A DNA stretch of 64,000 bases from Comamonas testosteroni TK102 (GTDB lineage Bacteria; Pseudomonadota; Gammaproteobacteria; Burkholderiales; Burkholderiaceae_C), in assembly GCF_000739375.1 (NCBI RefSeq), contig NZ_CP006704.1, forward strand, positions 930,001 to 994,000, in the 5' to 3' direction. This document shows, piece after piece, positions 49,197-58,534 of the stretch; the first letter of the stretch is position 1, and every line of letters starts with the position of its first letter. The notes under the pieces are model-generated. The model searched no databases. It saw only the letters and a list, made by a program, of their open reading frames with translations, and had not been told where the DNA came from. A program made the translations under genes and the position numbers.

Positions 49197-49640
49197 ATGA
49201 ATCCTCCCCTCTCCGCGAACAGCGGTACCCGTATGTTGTTCGCTCAAGCTTCTGTGGCGGCTCGTTCTCGCGTCTTCCAACAGTTGAAGCGTGTGGGTAA
49301 ATCGACGGTGTCGCAGAGCCTGCACTTCGATACTCAGACTGCCACGACTGCACTTCAGGTGGTTCAGGAGGCCTCCATAACTCCAGAGAGTGCTGCTGAG
49401 TTTGACCGAGACGCCCGCTATAAAAAACCAGTCCACAAGCCGTTTCCAGTGATCTGTTTGGATGGCGACGGCTATATACGTCTCAATGACGTTCTGACGG
49501 TATATCCGGTCTCGCGTGCGGCATGGTACGACGGCGTCCTCAAAGGCATCTATCCCGCAGGCGTAAAACTTGGCCCCCGCTCAGTCGGCTGGTCTCGTGC
49601 CGCCATCCGCGAGCTCATCGCAAATCCACCGAAGTTCTGA
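49197..49640 (+). CDS. AlpA-like HTH regulatory protein of the island
   Basis: A 147-residue protein whose C-terminal half (about residues 84-145) fits the AlpA/MerR-like excisionase fold: GYIRLNDVLTVYPVSRAAWY then KGIYPAGVKLGPRSVGWSRA and AIRELIA. AlpA-type proteins regulate prophage/ICE excision or integrase expression. The N-terminal 80 residues are low-complexity and unlike AlpA, so the protein is about twice the usual length. It is followed by two replication-like genes. Identification of the HTH is reasonably sure; the function is inferred from family and context. Confidence 0.72.
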   Translation: MNPPLSANSGTRMLFAQASVAARSRVFQQLKRVGKSTVSQSLHFDTQTATTALQVVQEASITPESAAEFDRDARYKKPVHKPFPVICLDGDGYIRLNDVLTVYPVSRAAWYDGVLKGIYPAGVKLGPRSVGWSRAAIRELIANPPKF

Positions 49641-49755
49641 TCCCAGCCTAGCGCTGGTTCGCTGAACAGCCTCTCACTTTTCATCTGGCATGTACCTGTT
49701 GATTAGGTGCAGGGGCTTTGCTTTGTCGATTTATCCACTTGCGAATCAATAAATT

Positions 49756-50655
49756 ATGAATGAATCCAGATCAATTCAAAGTCATAGCTCCAAACCTGAA
49801 GTGTCCGTTGAGAAGGAGGAGAAGCAACGCAGTCCTCAGGCCGATATAGCAAGTTCTCGCAAAGCGACAAATTTGACGGAATCTCGTTGCTATGGATTTT
49901 CGGCAGGTGCAGGTGTTTCTGCCACGTTAGTCGCTTATGGGGCAGCTGTTGACCTGTGGGCAACAGGCTCGGTTCTCGGGCTAATCGTAGGTAAGCAAAA
50001 AACCATCGAGATATTCGTAGCTGATCATGTTTCCGCAGGTGATCTGAAGCTGCAAGTGCCGCGTTTGGTGGATAGCGAAACCATTATTTCCGTGGTCGCC
50101 CCGAAGACTCCGAATCCCCCGGACTACCGCAGCCAAGAAGGCCGCGCTCTCGTGAGTCCGTCGCAAGCAGGGGGCTGCCGCATAGTGATTGTTCCGGTAT
50201 CTAACAAGAAGACTCGTTGGTCAGAGGCAGATTTGAATGCGTTTAAACGCGCTGTAGTTGGCAAGAGCTCCCAAACTATCGTCATATTTCAGGGCCTGAA
50301 CAGTGAGGAAGAGTCTTATTTGACCTCCTACTTCAATAGCGTGCTCAGACTCTGCGGCTGTGAGCCTGATGAAGGCTACGCATCAGCACATATGGCATCA
50401 GCTTTGCCCGGTAGCTTTCTGGCAGTGACAGGCCACCAGCCTGTGATCGAAAACATCCGAATGGATGCCGATGGTCGCATTGAGCGCCAGTGCCAGCCTT
50501 GTGTCTCTCCAGACAAGTTGACTCGTGAAATCTATCGCTTGCGCAAACAGGAAAAGTCGTTGGAGGAGATCGGTCAAGAGCTGGGCTTCAACAAAAGCAC
50601 GATCTCGCGCCGCCTGAGTGCACTGCCTTTCGATCTGCGTGGCGACCGCCTGTGA
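49756..50655 (+). CDS. RecA/RepA-like protein with degenerate P-loop and C-terminal HTH
   Basis: A 299-residue protein. Residues 46-90 (YGFSAGAGVSATLVAYGAAV and following) have the spacing of the P-loop region of RepA/RecA-like AAA ATPases. However, the Walker A G-x4-G-K-[ST] has become GAGVSAT, with no lysine. A strand-rich middle follows. Residues 255-290 form a resolvase-type helix-turn-helix (RKQEKSLEEIGQELGFNKST then ISRRLSAL). It may therefore be a DNA-binding regulator derived from a replication ATPase. The fold assignment is tentative; the C-terminal HTH is clear. It lies between the AlpA-like and Rep-like genes on the same strand. Confidence 0.65.
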   Translation: MNESRSIQSHSSKPEVSVEKEEKQRSPQADIASSRKATNLTESRCYGFSAGAGVSATLVAYGAAVDLWATGSVLGLIVGKQKTIEIFVADHVSAGDLKLQVPRLVDSETIISVVAPKTPNPPDYRSQEGRALVSPSQAGGCRIVIVPVSNKKTRWSEADLNAFKRAVVGKSSQTIVIFQGLNSEEESYLTSYFNSVLRLCGCEPDEGYASAHMASALPGSFLAVTGHQPVIENIRMDADGRIERQCQPCVSPDKLTREIYRLRKQEKSLEEIGQELGFNKSTISRRLSALPFDLRGDRL

Positions 50656-50660
50656 TCCCT

Positions 50661-50728
50661 GTGTTGCACGTGTTGCGTGAATTTTGGCTTTTCATCACAG
50701 AAGCAGATTTCGCGCACCAACCGCAACA
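50661..50728 (+). repeat. Short repeats upstream of the replication-initiator-like gene
   Basis: GTGTTGCAC and GTGTTGCGT are adjacent (50661-50678), and an inverted CGCAACA occurs at 50722-50728, 27-35 bases before the start of the next gene. They could be an operator or part of an origin for the Rep-like protein. Confidence 0.4.
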
Positions 50729-50754
50729 GTCCTTAGATTTCTAGAGAGATCAAC

Positions 50755-51624
50755 ATGACTATCGAGAAGACAGCGGTGTCTTGCTGCAGCCGCTATCGGC
50801 CTATTCATGGGGTCGACCGTTTGACGATTTGGACGGATCGAACAGTATCAGAAGCTGAGTTGGAGGAGCTGCATGAACATTGCACTGATCTGAAAGTCAA
50901 GCACGGGCAACCTAAGTTTCAGGCCAACCGCAAATGCAAGCTGGAACTGTTTCAGCCCTCACGCGAGTGTCTGTGCTTGCTTCGTCAAATTCTTGGCGCT
51001 GAGATTAATGCCGATCTGACTTATGTGGAGTTGGCTCGCGATGTGACTTCAACCAAGGCGATGCGCATGGCGCTGCGCTCAGTGTTCCTCGGCGCAGTAA
51101 AGGTGCCGCATCAGCGGTCATGCTTTATCAAATATGAAGGTACCTACTACTGCGGTGACAGGCGCTCAGAAAATGATGGTCGCGATGGCTGTGTCCTGGC
51201 TCTGTACACGGATCGCTCCAGCAAAATCAATAATGCGCGCCCTGAGGCAGGTGCCATGAAGTGCTTTCACGTTGAACTACGCTTGAGTGGCAAAGCGGCT
51301 TTGGCTAAGCATGGCATTCGCTCGCTGGATGACCTCATCCATTTCAATCATAAGCAGCACTGGCAAACAAGCCTGAAATTCTATGTGCTACCCAGCAAGA
51401 CCGAGCTGGGTCGTCTTCTGGCTGCGTGCTGTGGTGGCCGCATGGATGCCTCGGATACGGCTTACCTCAAACGTGCAAATCGCTGGTTGGAAAAGCACAG
51501 CTTGGACGGCCAGTTCATCATGCATAACGCACTGAAGGCCACTCCAGAATTGGAGCGCCGTTTGGCTCAAACCGACTGGAGCAGCCTGTTGGAAAGCGCA
51601 AAAAAGCTGATCCAGAGCTACTGA
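50755..51624 (+). CDS. Putative replication initiation protein (phage/plasmid Rep-like)
   Basis: A 289-residue protein. Its central segments resemble the replication-initiation-factor family (filamentous phage gpII / Rep_trans type): ADLTYVELARDVTS near 83-96, GTYYCGDRRSENDGRDGCVL near 124-143, LYTDRSSKINNARPEAGAMK and CFHVELRLSGKAALAKHGIR near 164-183. A catalytic tyrosine cannot be assigned confidently. AGAGAGAT lies close before the ATG. Repeats upstream and an inverted repeat downstream would suit a replication module of an integrative element. The similarity is from memory of motif patterns only, so the call is moderate. Confidence 0.55.
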   Translation: MTIEKTAVSCCSRYRPIHGVDRLTIWTDRTVSEAELEELHEHCTDLKVKHGQPKFQANRKCKLELFQPSRECLCLLRQILGAEINADLTYVELARDVTSTKAMRMALRSVFLGAVKVPHQRSCFIKYEGTYYCGDRRSENDGRDGCVLALYTDRSSKINNARPEAGAMKCFHVELRLSGKAALAKHGIRSLDDLIHFNHKQHWQTSLKFYVLPSKTELGRLLAACCGGRMDASDTAYLKRANRWLEKHSLDGQFIMHNALKATPELERRLAQTDWSSLLESAKKLIQSY

Positions 51625-51644
51625 TATAGAAGCCAATTATTTCG

Positions 51645-51706
51645 GAAAACACATCAAAAAGTAGGGCCGCTAAGAGCTCAAATTTTTTCAAAAAACATGT
51701 GTTTTC
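51645..51706 (+). repeat. Inverted repeat between the Rep-like and UvrD-like genes
   Basis: GAAAACACAT (51645-51654) and ATGTGTTTTC (51697-51706) are perfect 10-base inverted repeats with a 42-base spacer containing AT-rich sequence. This could be a replication or nicking structure, or a weak terminator/operator; there is no downstream T-run. Confidence 0.5.
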
Positions 51707-51773
51707 TCGGTGATTTCTTGATCTGCATGGCACATGCAATCACTGAAATTCAGGCCGTAAAACCATAACCCAG

Positions 51774-53600
51774 ATGAAGCTAACCACTCATCAGCGCCAG
51801 ATAGTGCAGACCACGCGGACATACGTGGAAGTGCACGCCAGTCCTGGCAGTGGCAAGACCACCACGCTCATCCAGCGTGTCAAGCACTTGATGCGCAGTG
51901 GAGTATCTGCGGATCAGATTCTGGTACTGAGCTTTTCCAACAATTCGGTAGATGAGCTCAGTGATCGACTACAGCGGAGCTTTGAGCAGAAGGGCAACTC
52001 TGGCAAGAAGTCTTCAACCAACAAGAAGTCTGCCCATGAGAGTCTGCCTGCCATAAAAACCATCCATGCCTTTGCCCGGACCGTGGTTGTGCAGTCTGGT
52101 GGTAGCGTTGATGTAGTCGCTCCTGCGGATAGATTCGCGTTGTTGAAAGCGGCCCTGTGTAACTGCCGTAAAGATGCCATTGATCGCAAGCTGTGGTACA
52201 AGCTAGATGGCACCAAGCGCCGGGAGCGCCTTGATCTAGTTCGCGAGCTGCAGAAGGACATGCACCGCTTAAAGCAGTTGCTGGAGGCAATGAACGTGGC
52301 GCAGGCTCAAAAGCAGGGTCTCCGTGACGTGATGACCGCACCGCAATTTGCAGACAGTCTTGAGCCCTTTGCACCCATTGCAATAGCAGTGCAGAAACGC
52401 TTAGCCCGTGCCAAGACCGTAGCAGGCAAGCTGGACTTTGGAGACATGCTGGAGCAAGCGGTAGCCGCAATTGAAAGCGGCGCACGCATCCCCTATACCC
52501 ATGTGCTAGTCGATGAGTTTCAAGACGGCAGCGCCGCACAGAATCTGCTGCTTGCTGCATTGGCTGCGCGCGGTTGTCAGCTGATGGTTTTTGGCGATCC
52601 TGAGCAGGCCATCTACGGCTTTGCTGGAAACCACTACACGCCGTTGGACGAGGTTGTTGAGGGTGCCGTGGTCATGCCTTTGCCTGAGTCTCATCGTCTG
52701 CACCGCCAGAATGCTGAGTTGGCAATGGCTGTTGCTGGCAAGAACACGCAGAAGATCGTGACCACACGCGAGGGCGCGAAGCCGGTGCTGGTGACCAGTG
52801 GTGGTCCCATAGAGCAGGCACGCGCCGTTGTCCGCGATGTTCAGCAACTGTTGGAGCAGGGCGTTGATCCGTCTTCAATTGCAGTGCTTGCTCGTACTCG
52901 TGCAACCTTGAAGGCCTTGGAACAGAGCTTGTTGGCCCCAGGCATAGATACCGCGAGGAAGGGCGCTGGCCGTGATGTACGGCATGTTCAGCGCGTGCTG
53001 CGACTGGTTCGTCTGGTTGAACGGTATGCAAAGACCCAACAGCCAATTGATCCTGATGCGGTGGCGCATGTGGTTCGCAAAGTGAAGCTGGCGGACGCGC
53101 AAGATTGGAAAAGTAGGGCGCGTGGTCTGCAGAAGGCTGCAAGCTCGTCATCGCTGGAGGGCCGCTACAAAGAATGCCGGGACATTTACTTGAAAGTTCT
53201 TGGCGGTGTGCGTAACCACCCCAAAGCTCAGCGCGATATAAATTCTTGGCTTGCGAAATGCCGTGACTATGCCAGTAGTATTGAAATGCTCCGAGCCACC
53301 AAGGAAGAGAAGCCCGTAGTACAGACCATGACCATCCACGCAGCCAAAGGTGGCGAGTGGGATCATGTGCTTGTAGTCGGTGTTGCGGACGGCGAGTTGC
53401 CCATCTTCCATGCAAAGTCGGAGGCTGCGCTGGCAGAGGAGCGCAGGTTGCTGTATGTAGCCATTACGCGGGCTCGCCATACTGTTCGGCTGTATTACGC
53501 ACCTACGCAACATGCTCGCGGTCGTAAAGCGTTTGGAGGATCGAGCCGCTTGCTAGAGCCTGCAAAGGTTCGACGAACTATGACTCAGGCTCGGGGCTAG
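51774..53600 (+). CDS. UvrD/Rep-family superfamily 1 DNA helicase
   Basis: A 608-residue SF1A helicase. Walker A is ASPGSGKTTTLIQRV (GKTT at residues 27-30), motif II is VDEFQD (DEFQD at 247-251), motif V region is TIHAAKGGEWDHVLVVG near 521-537 and motif VI is LLYVAITRARHTVRLYY near 558-574. It unwinds DNA 3'-5'. It is shorter than UvrD (about 720), and the 2B subdomain appears reduced. It lies alone in the island with its own terminator. Similar small UvrD-like helicases act in Gabija-type defence, but no partner nuclease gene adjoins it. Confidence 0.88.
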   Translation: MKLTTHQRQIVQTTRTYVEVHASPGSGKTTTLIQRVKHLMRSGVSADQILVLSFSNNSVDELSDRLQRSFEQKGNSGKKSSTNKKSAHESLPAIKTIHAFARTVVVQSGGSVDVVAPADRFALLKAALCNCRKDAIDRKLWYKLDGTKRRERLDLVRELQKDMHRLKQLLEAMNVAQAQKQGLRDVMTAPQFADSLEPFAPIAIAVQKRLARAKTVAGKLDFGDMLEQAVAAIESGARIPYTHVLVDEFQDGSAAQNLLLAALAARGCQLMVFGDPEQAIYGFAGNHYTPLDEVVEGAVVMPLPESHRLHRQNAELAMAVAGKNTQKIVTTREGAKPVLVTSGGPIEQARAVVRDVQQLLEQGVDPSSIAVLARTRATLKALEQSLLAPGIDTARKGAGRDVRHVQRVLRLVRLVERYAKTQQPIDPDAVAHVVRKVKLADAQDWKSRARGLQKAASSSSLEGRYKECRDIYLKVLGGVRNHPKAQRDINSWLAKCRDYASSIEMLRATKEEKPVVQTMTIHAAKGGEWDHVLVVGVADGELPIFHAKSEAALAEERRLLYVAITRARHTVRLYYAPTQHARGRKAFGGSSRLLEPAKVRRTMTQARG

Positions 53601-54083
53601 CTTTTTAATGCTCTTGACAGCATCACTGCTGAACTGATGGCCGGACGGTATGCGCTGTCCGGCCATTTTTCGTTCCAAGAGCGATTTTTTGTCGCCGAGC
53701 CACCATCACATAGCCGAGCTGCAAAAAACGCCGCAATGGCCGTTTTAGTGGCATTTCGCTGGCATTGCAGAACATGGCCGATCTGCGGAAATGAGCGTAC
53801 AGATGTTGATCGTCTGATGCTGTCCAAACTATCCAGTTGGCATCAAGTTGGTGACTGCTGGCTGTAACCAAAAGACCTTGCTTGAATAGATTGTTGCCTC
53901 AGGCGTTTCGATGAATATTGGTTCGCACTGCTCAATGTGAGAACTTCAATCCACTTTAGTAGATTATCCGAAAATGGCTGTAGTCCAAAGATAAACCGGG
54001 GTTGTCTATCTGCCTATGGGCAGTGCAGTAAAGCAGCTATCTAGGAAAGAGGCCGCTTCAAGAGTTCCGGCTCTACCCAGTTG
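53601..54083. other. Convergent intergenic region between the helicase and the restriction operon
   Basis: 483 bases with no supported gene. It begins with the strong terminator at 53637-53670. The remainder is of mixed composition, without clear repeats. A 76-codon plus-strand frame (53637-53867) starts inside the terminator hairpin and is rejected. I found no convincing terminator for the minus-strand operon, only a 5-bp stem CTGCC-TATG-GGCAG at 54010-54023. Confidence 0.6.
53637..53670 (+). terminator. Strong rho-independent terminator after the UvrD-like gene
   Basis: ATGGCCGGAC (53637-53646) pairs perfectly with GTCCGGCCAT (53657-53666) across a 10-base loop, followed directly by TTTT. 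Confidence 0.9.
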
Positions 54084-56804
54084 CTATGCCTTCACCTCAA
54101 ACCGCAGGAAGTCAGTCAGCCGTTCCGACTCCTTGATTTCATCGTGTGGCACCAGTAGGTAACGCCACGGCTTGCCGCCGACCGTTGCCGCATGGCTTGA
54201 AGCGTGCGAGCACCAGCGCACGGCTGCTGCAGCCTTTGACTTCACTTCGTCCGATGCCAGATCGTCGCGCTTCTTGGTTTCCACCATGAAGATCATCGAA
54301 TCGGTCTCGGCAACGAAGTCGGGGATGTACTCCGGTTGCTCACTGCCCAGCTTGTAGTAAATCTGGAACTGCCCTTTGGCGGGCTTGAACCACTTCAAGG
54401 CATCGCGCTCCAGGATCACCGCGAAGCGCCGCTCGGTGTCCGAGTCAAACTTTTGCAGTGGGTACAGACAGCGCGAGAACCCGCCGAACAACATCTGCTT
54501 GATCTTGCTCAGCTCAGTCACCGTTTCACGGTAGTTGTGTGCCGTCTGCCCTGCGACCGCCGTGTAGTTGCACGGTTTCAGTTCTGTGAAACCTCGGCTG
54601 ACCTGTACCTCGTAGTCAGTGGCTTCTTCCCAGAAGTGAGCCATCATCTCCGCCCTGATTAGGCGGGCCAGCTCTGCACCATAGGTGTCGAACACTTCAT
54701 GCAGCTCGTTTTCGGAGTAGTTCTGTGCTTGGTAGTGGGCTACCGCCTGACCGGCCAAATCATAGAGCAACTCGGCCTGCGTGAAGTAGTCGATGTCGTC
54801 ATAGTCGATCAGCTTCTTGACGATGTAGTCCTCGAAGCGCTGCTCTCTGATACCCGCCTCGCGGCTTATGGTGAACTGATGATTCGTGCGCAGCTCTTGG
54901 CCGACGATCTCCCGTTGACCCGGCTGGAAGTTGGGTAGTGTGCCCAGCTTGAACGGGTGGAAGCCGGTGGTGACCTCTCCAGTGGGCACCACCGCTATTC
55001 GCGGAATATCGATGGTTTGCTGCACCACGATTTCAGTGGTCTTAGACACGACTGCCGACAAATCAAGAGCAGGTGCGGCATCGTCTACTTCAGTCAGCAA
55101 CTCCCCTTGGGCAGGCTTCAGCCGCTCGGTCACTTCAGCCAAGATGGCCGATTGCACCTCCGGGGTGAGAAGCGCATTGCTCGTCGGCACGATGTCACGT
55201 CTCACCTCGTATTTGCCGATTACCTCCATCACCACGCGAGCGGCTTGGCGCTCGCGCTCCGTCGTAAACACGGGGGCAGGCGCAGCAGCCGATGTTGCCC
55301 CCGCGCTGATAGGGCTGGTGGCAACGGGTGGGGGCTCCGCGAGACCCAGCCGCGCCATTGCGCTTGAGCTGACCTGCACGCTCACCTTCTTGTCGTCAGC
55401 GCTTGGTGCTTCTAGGATCACCTGCTTCAGTCGGATCGGCGAATCACCACGATTGGCCTCGTCGATGATCTCCTGGAACTTGTCGTGGGCCACGATGTTC
55501 AGCCTATCCACCGCAGCGACACCCGTTCGCTTGCCGTAGGGCAGGCGCAAGCCGCGACCGATGGATTGCTCGACCAGCGTACGCGCGTTGGCCGCACGCA
55601 GGGGAACGATGGTGTAGAGGTTCGTCACGTCCCAGCCCTCTTTGAGCATGTTGACGTGGATGACGATCTCGGTGGGCTCATCCACGCTCTCCACTGCCAG
55701 GAGCTTGGAGATCATCTCCTCCTCTTCGGCACCTGTGCGGCTAGAGTCAACTTGGATCACCTTGTCCGCATAGCGCCCTTCGTAAAAGGCCGATGACTCA
55801 ATCAGCGTCTTCAGCTGCGAGGCATGCGTGGTGTCCCGCGCGATCACGAGCATGAAAGGCTTGACCACCTTCACGCCGTTCTCTCGGGCATAGGTCAGCA
55901 GTTCGACCTTGGTGGTCTCGTGCAGACGAACACCATCTTCCAGCTTGATCTTCTCGATTTCATCCGCCGAGTGCGCCTTGGCGTCAAAGTTGCGCTGGGT
56001 CACGGCTGCAGGCTCTTTGACGAAGCCGTCTTCCATCGCAAGCGCCAGTGGGTAGTCCATCACCACGTTCTTGAACGGCACAGGGCCGCGCGTGGATTCG
56101 ACGAACGGGGTGGCCGTCACCTCAAGGCCAAACAAGGGCTTCAGTTCGTTGATGGACCGAACGCCGGCACTGGCTCGGTAGCGGTGCGACTCGTCCATCA
56201 GCAGCACCAGATCGTCCAGGCTGGCTAGGTGGTTGAAGTAGCTGTCTCCCAGCACTTCCCGCATCCGCTTGATGCGAGGCTCTTTGCCACCGCGAACCTC
56301 GGAGTTGATCTTGGAGATGTTGAAGATGTTGATGCGAATCTCACCAAACAATTCGCCGCCGGAGATGTTCTGCTGGTCGTAGTTGTCGCCCGTGATGATG
56401 CGGGGGGCGTTGATCGCTAACTCACCGATACCCTTGAAGACGTACTTCGGGGTGTTGGGTGTGAAATCCGTGATCAGCTTGTTGTAGATCGTTAGGTTGG
56501 GTGCCAGAACGAAGAAATTGTTGATGCCATGCGCCAAGTGCAGATAGGCAATGAACGCGCCCATCAAGCGCGTTTTGCCTACGCCGGTGGCCAGCGAGAA
56601 GCACAATGAGGGGAACTCGCGTTCAAAGTCCTCTAGTGTCGAAAATTCAGCCTTCAATGTGGCAAGGATAGCCGACACATCTTGGTCGTGGCCGAGCAAG
56701 GCGGGCGCGGATTCGATGGCGCGTACGAGCTTGGCAAGGGACTCCGCTTGCGGAGGGCGCAGAGACAGTCGGCCGGTGACGGCGTTCTGGACGCGTGCAT
56801 TCAT
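54084..56804 (-). CDS. Type III-like restriction subunit: DEAD-type helicase with C-terminal PD-(D/E)xK nuclease
   Basis: A 906-residue Res-like protein. Walker A is SLATGVGKTRL (GKT at 76-78), motif II is LLMDESHRYRA (DESH at 204-207), and motif VI includes EQSIGRGLRLPYGKR. Near the C-terminus YIPDFV and, 13 residues after its Asp, ETKKR give the nuclease triad D829, E842, K844, the usual arrangement of type III Res endonucleases. All key residues are intact. It overlaps the methyltransferase gene by four bases (56801-56804) and is the last gene of the operon. It probably translocates on and cleaves unmodified DNA with the Mod-like protein. Confidence 0.9.
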   Translation of the reverse strand: MNARVQNAVTGRLSLRPPQAESLAKLVRAIESAPALLGHDQDVSAILATLKAEFSTLEDFEREFPSLCFSLATGVGKTRLMGAFIAYLHLAHGINNFFVLAPNLTIYNKLITDFTPNTPKYVFKGIGELAINAPRIITGDNYDQQNISGGELFGEIRINIFNISKINSEVRGGKEPRIKRMREVLGDSYFNHLASLDDLVLLMDESHRYRASAGVRSINELKPLFGLEVTATPFVESTRGPVPFKNVVMDYPLALAMEDGFVKEPAAVTQRNFDAKAHSADEIEKIKLEDGVRLHETTKVELLTYARENGVKVVKPFMLVIARDTTHASQLKTLIESSAFYEGRYADKVIQVDSSRTGAEEEEMISKLLAVESVDEPTEIVIHVNMLKEGWDVTNLYTIVPLRAANARTLVEQSIGRGLRLPYGKRTGVAAVDRLNIVAHDKFQEIIDEANRGDSPIRLKQVILEAPSADDKKVSVQVSSSAMARLGLAEPPPVATSPISAGATSAAAPAPVFTTERERQAARVVMEVIGKYEVRRDIVPTSNALLTPEVQSAILAEVTERLKPAQGELLTEVDDAAPALDLSAVVSKTTEIVVQQTIDIPRIAVVPTGEVTTGFHPFKLGTLPNFQPGQREIVGQELRTNHQFTISREAGIREQRFEDYIVKKLIDYDDIDYFTQAELLYDLAGQAVAHYQAQNYSENELHEVFDTYGAELARLIRAEMMAHFWEEATDYEVQVSRGFTELKPCNYTAVAGQTAHNYRETVTELSKIKQMLFGGFSRCLYPLQKFDSDTERRFAVILERDALKWFKPAKGQFQIYYKLGSEQPEYIPDFVAETDSMIFMVETKKRDDLASDEVKSKAAAAVRWCSHASSHAATVGGKPWRYLLVPHDEIKESERLTDFLRFEVKA

Positions 56805-58534
56805 TCTTCGTTCTCCCCGAACAGACCGCCTTGCCCTGCGTTCGTGGCGGCGGATTTCTTGGTTTTGCGTGTGGCAGTGCCGCTTGTAGCCTCGGGCTCT
56901 TTGGCCGGTTCAGCCTTCTCCGCAATCGGCAGATTGGCGACGTTGAGGCTGTAGTCGTCGTGCCCCCACTCACAGCGGGCCAGCACCATCTTCGGAATCT
57001 TCTTCAGCGTCAGGTTCGGCCAGCGCTCGGATGCCTTGGCTGCGCTTACACCATGGAAGGCCGCGCAGCAGACGAGCAGGCTCTGGTCGCTGCCCACTTC
57101 ATCCGACAGCGCCTGAAGTTGATCTGCAGACAGGTTCTGGGTGGTGACATAGATGAAGTCGCGTTCGCTGGAATGCCCGTGCCGCCACCACTGCACTTCT
57201 GATGGGGCATAGGTGAAACCTTCCAGCTTGGCGAGCGCTTCCGCCAGCTGCGCGGCGTTGTATTCGGGGTTGATGACCGGATTACCCCAACGGTCGCTGA
57301 CGATGAGGCTAGGGGCGAGCTTGTAGTAGCGGAAGCCGCCGCCACCGCTCCATTCAACTACCTTTGAAATGCCGCCCTGGTCTTCACCGTTGACCACCAT
57401 CTTCAGCCGAGGAACGATGTGTGTATGGCAGTGCTCGCCGAGCTCAACCATGATCCATCGCCGCCCCATCTTGTGCGCCACTGCGCCGGTAGTCCCGGAG
57501 CCGGCAAACGAATCGAGAACCAAGTCTCCAGGATTGGTTGCAATCTCTAAAACTCGCTTGAGCAGTCGTTCGGGCTTCGGCGTGCTAAACACATCAGCGC
57601 TGTTGAAAGCACGAACTTCCAGCTTTGCCTCGTGGTTGTGGCCAACCTCCTCGTTCGGCCAGAACGTAGATGGCGGGCGAGTTGGGCTCTCCTCAAGGTA
57701 TTGCTTGACATAGATCTCCCACCTTCCGTCTTTCTGGATGAACTCCAGCTGATCCATATTTGCTGGGACGTTCTCCTTCTTCCAGCGCCATCGACCTTCA
57801 GTCCCGTCTGGCTTTACGGGAAAAATATCTTTTCCATCTGGTGCCGGAATGGGATACCACATAGAAGGTCGATTTTGACGCAGCGACTCCGAGCCTTCTT
57901 TTCGGAGGGAGCGACGCCGGTAATATTTGTTTGCCTTTTTGTCGAAGAAGCCGAATTGCGCTGCATTTTGATCTTTGGGCAGCTGGATTGGGAAAAATGC
58001 GTCGGTCTTCTGATAAACGAGTAGATGATCATGAGAAACGCTAAATCCTCTGGCATCCATGCGCTCGCTGTACACCTTTTGCCACAAGCAATTGGCGACG
58101 AAGTTAGCCCTGCCAAAGACCTCATCACAAAGAACCTTCAGGTAATGGGCTTCATTGTCGTCAATCGTGATCCACAACGAGCCATCGTCCGTCAGTAGTC
58201 GCTTAATGAGCTCCAGGCGATCCCGCATTAAACCCAGCCAAATGGAATGCTCCAAGCCGTCGTCGTAATGCGCAAACGCGCTTCCGGTGTTGTAGGGTGG
58301 GTCAATAAATACGCATTTCACTTGGCCCGAGAATTCCTGCTCCAGCGCCTTAAGCGCGAGAAGGTTGTCGCCGAAGATCAGCCGGTTATCGAAGATGTCA
58401 TTCTCGGTTACGCGATGTGTGGCGTGGTAAGACTTCTCCGGGTCTTCGAGCAGGATGCGCGGCTCCAGCTTAGGGTGCTTTTCCTTCCCGATCCAGGTGA
58501 GTTCTAGTTTTTGCTTGCTCATAGCGGTGCTCAT
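56801..58534 (-). CDS. Beta-class adenine/cytosine-N DNA methyltransferase (type III Mod-like)
   Basis: A 577-residue DNA amino-methyltransferase. Catalytic motif IV is FIDPPYNTGS (DPPY at 78-81) and comes before the SAM-binding motif I LDSFAGSGTTG (FAGSGTT at 343-349), the motif order of the beta class. Between them is a target-recognition region (about 150-300). N-terminal residues 47-60 (IFDNRLIFGDNLLALKAL) are typical of type III Mod. It should methylate one strand of an asymmetric site. The start overlaps the AIPR stop by four bases, and its stop overlaps the Res start, implying a stoichiometric complex. Confidence 0.92.
   Translation of the reverse strand: MSTAMSKQKLELTWIGKEKHPKLEPRILLEDPEKSYHATHRVTENDIFDNRLIFGDNLLALKALEQEFSGQVKCVFIDPPYNTGSAFAHYDDGLEHSIWLGLMRDRLELIKRLLTDDGSLWITIDDNEAHYLKVLCDEVFGRANFVANCLWQKVYSERMDARGFSVSHDHLLVYQKTDAFFPIQLPKDQNAAQFGFFDKKANKYYRRRSLRKEGSESLRQNRPSMWYPIPAPDGKDIFPVKPDGTEGRWRWKKENVPANMDQLEFIQKDGRWEIYVKQYLEESPTRPPSTFWPNEEVGHNHEAKLEVRAFNSADVFSTPKPERLLKRVLEIATNPGDLVLDSFAGSGTTGAVAHKMGRRWIMVELGEHCHTHIVPRLKMVVNGEDQGGISKVVEWSGGGGFRYYKLAPSLIVSDRWGNPVINPEYNAAQLAEALAKLEGFTYAPSEVQWWRHGHSSERDFIYVTTQNLSADQLQALSDEVGSDQSLLVCCAAFHGVSAAKASERWPNLTLKKIPKMVLARCEWGHDDYSLNVANLPIAEKAEPAKEPEATSGTATRKTKKSAATNAGQGGLFGENEE

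Noticed and set aside
51774..53600. Gabija system (GajAB)
   Set aside because: A UvrD-like helicase is present, but no AAA-TOPRIM GajA gene lies next to it; neighbours are Rep-like and, after a terminator, the convergent restriction operon.
53637..53867. 76-codon plus-strand frame after the UvrD-like gene
   Set aside because: It starts inside the terminator hairpin and has no coding signals.
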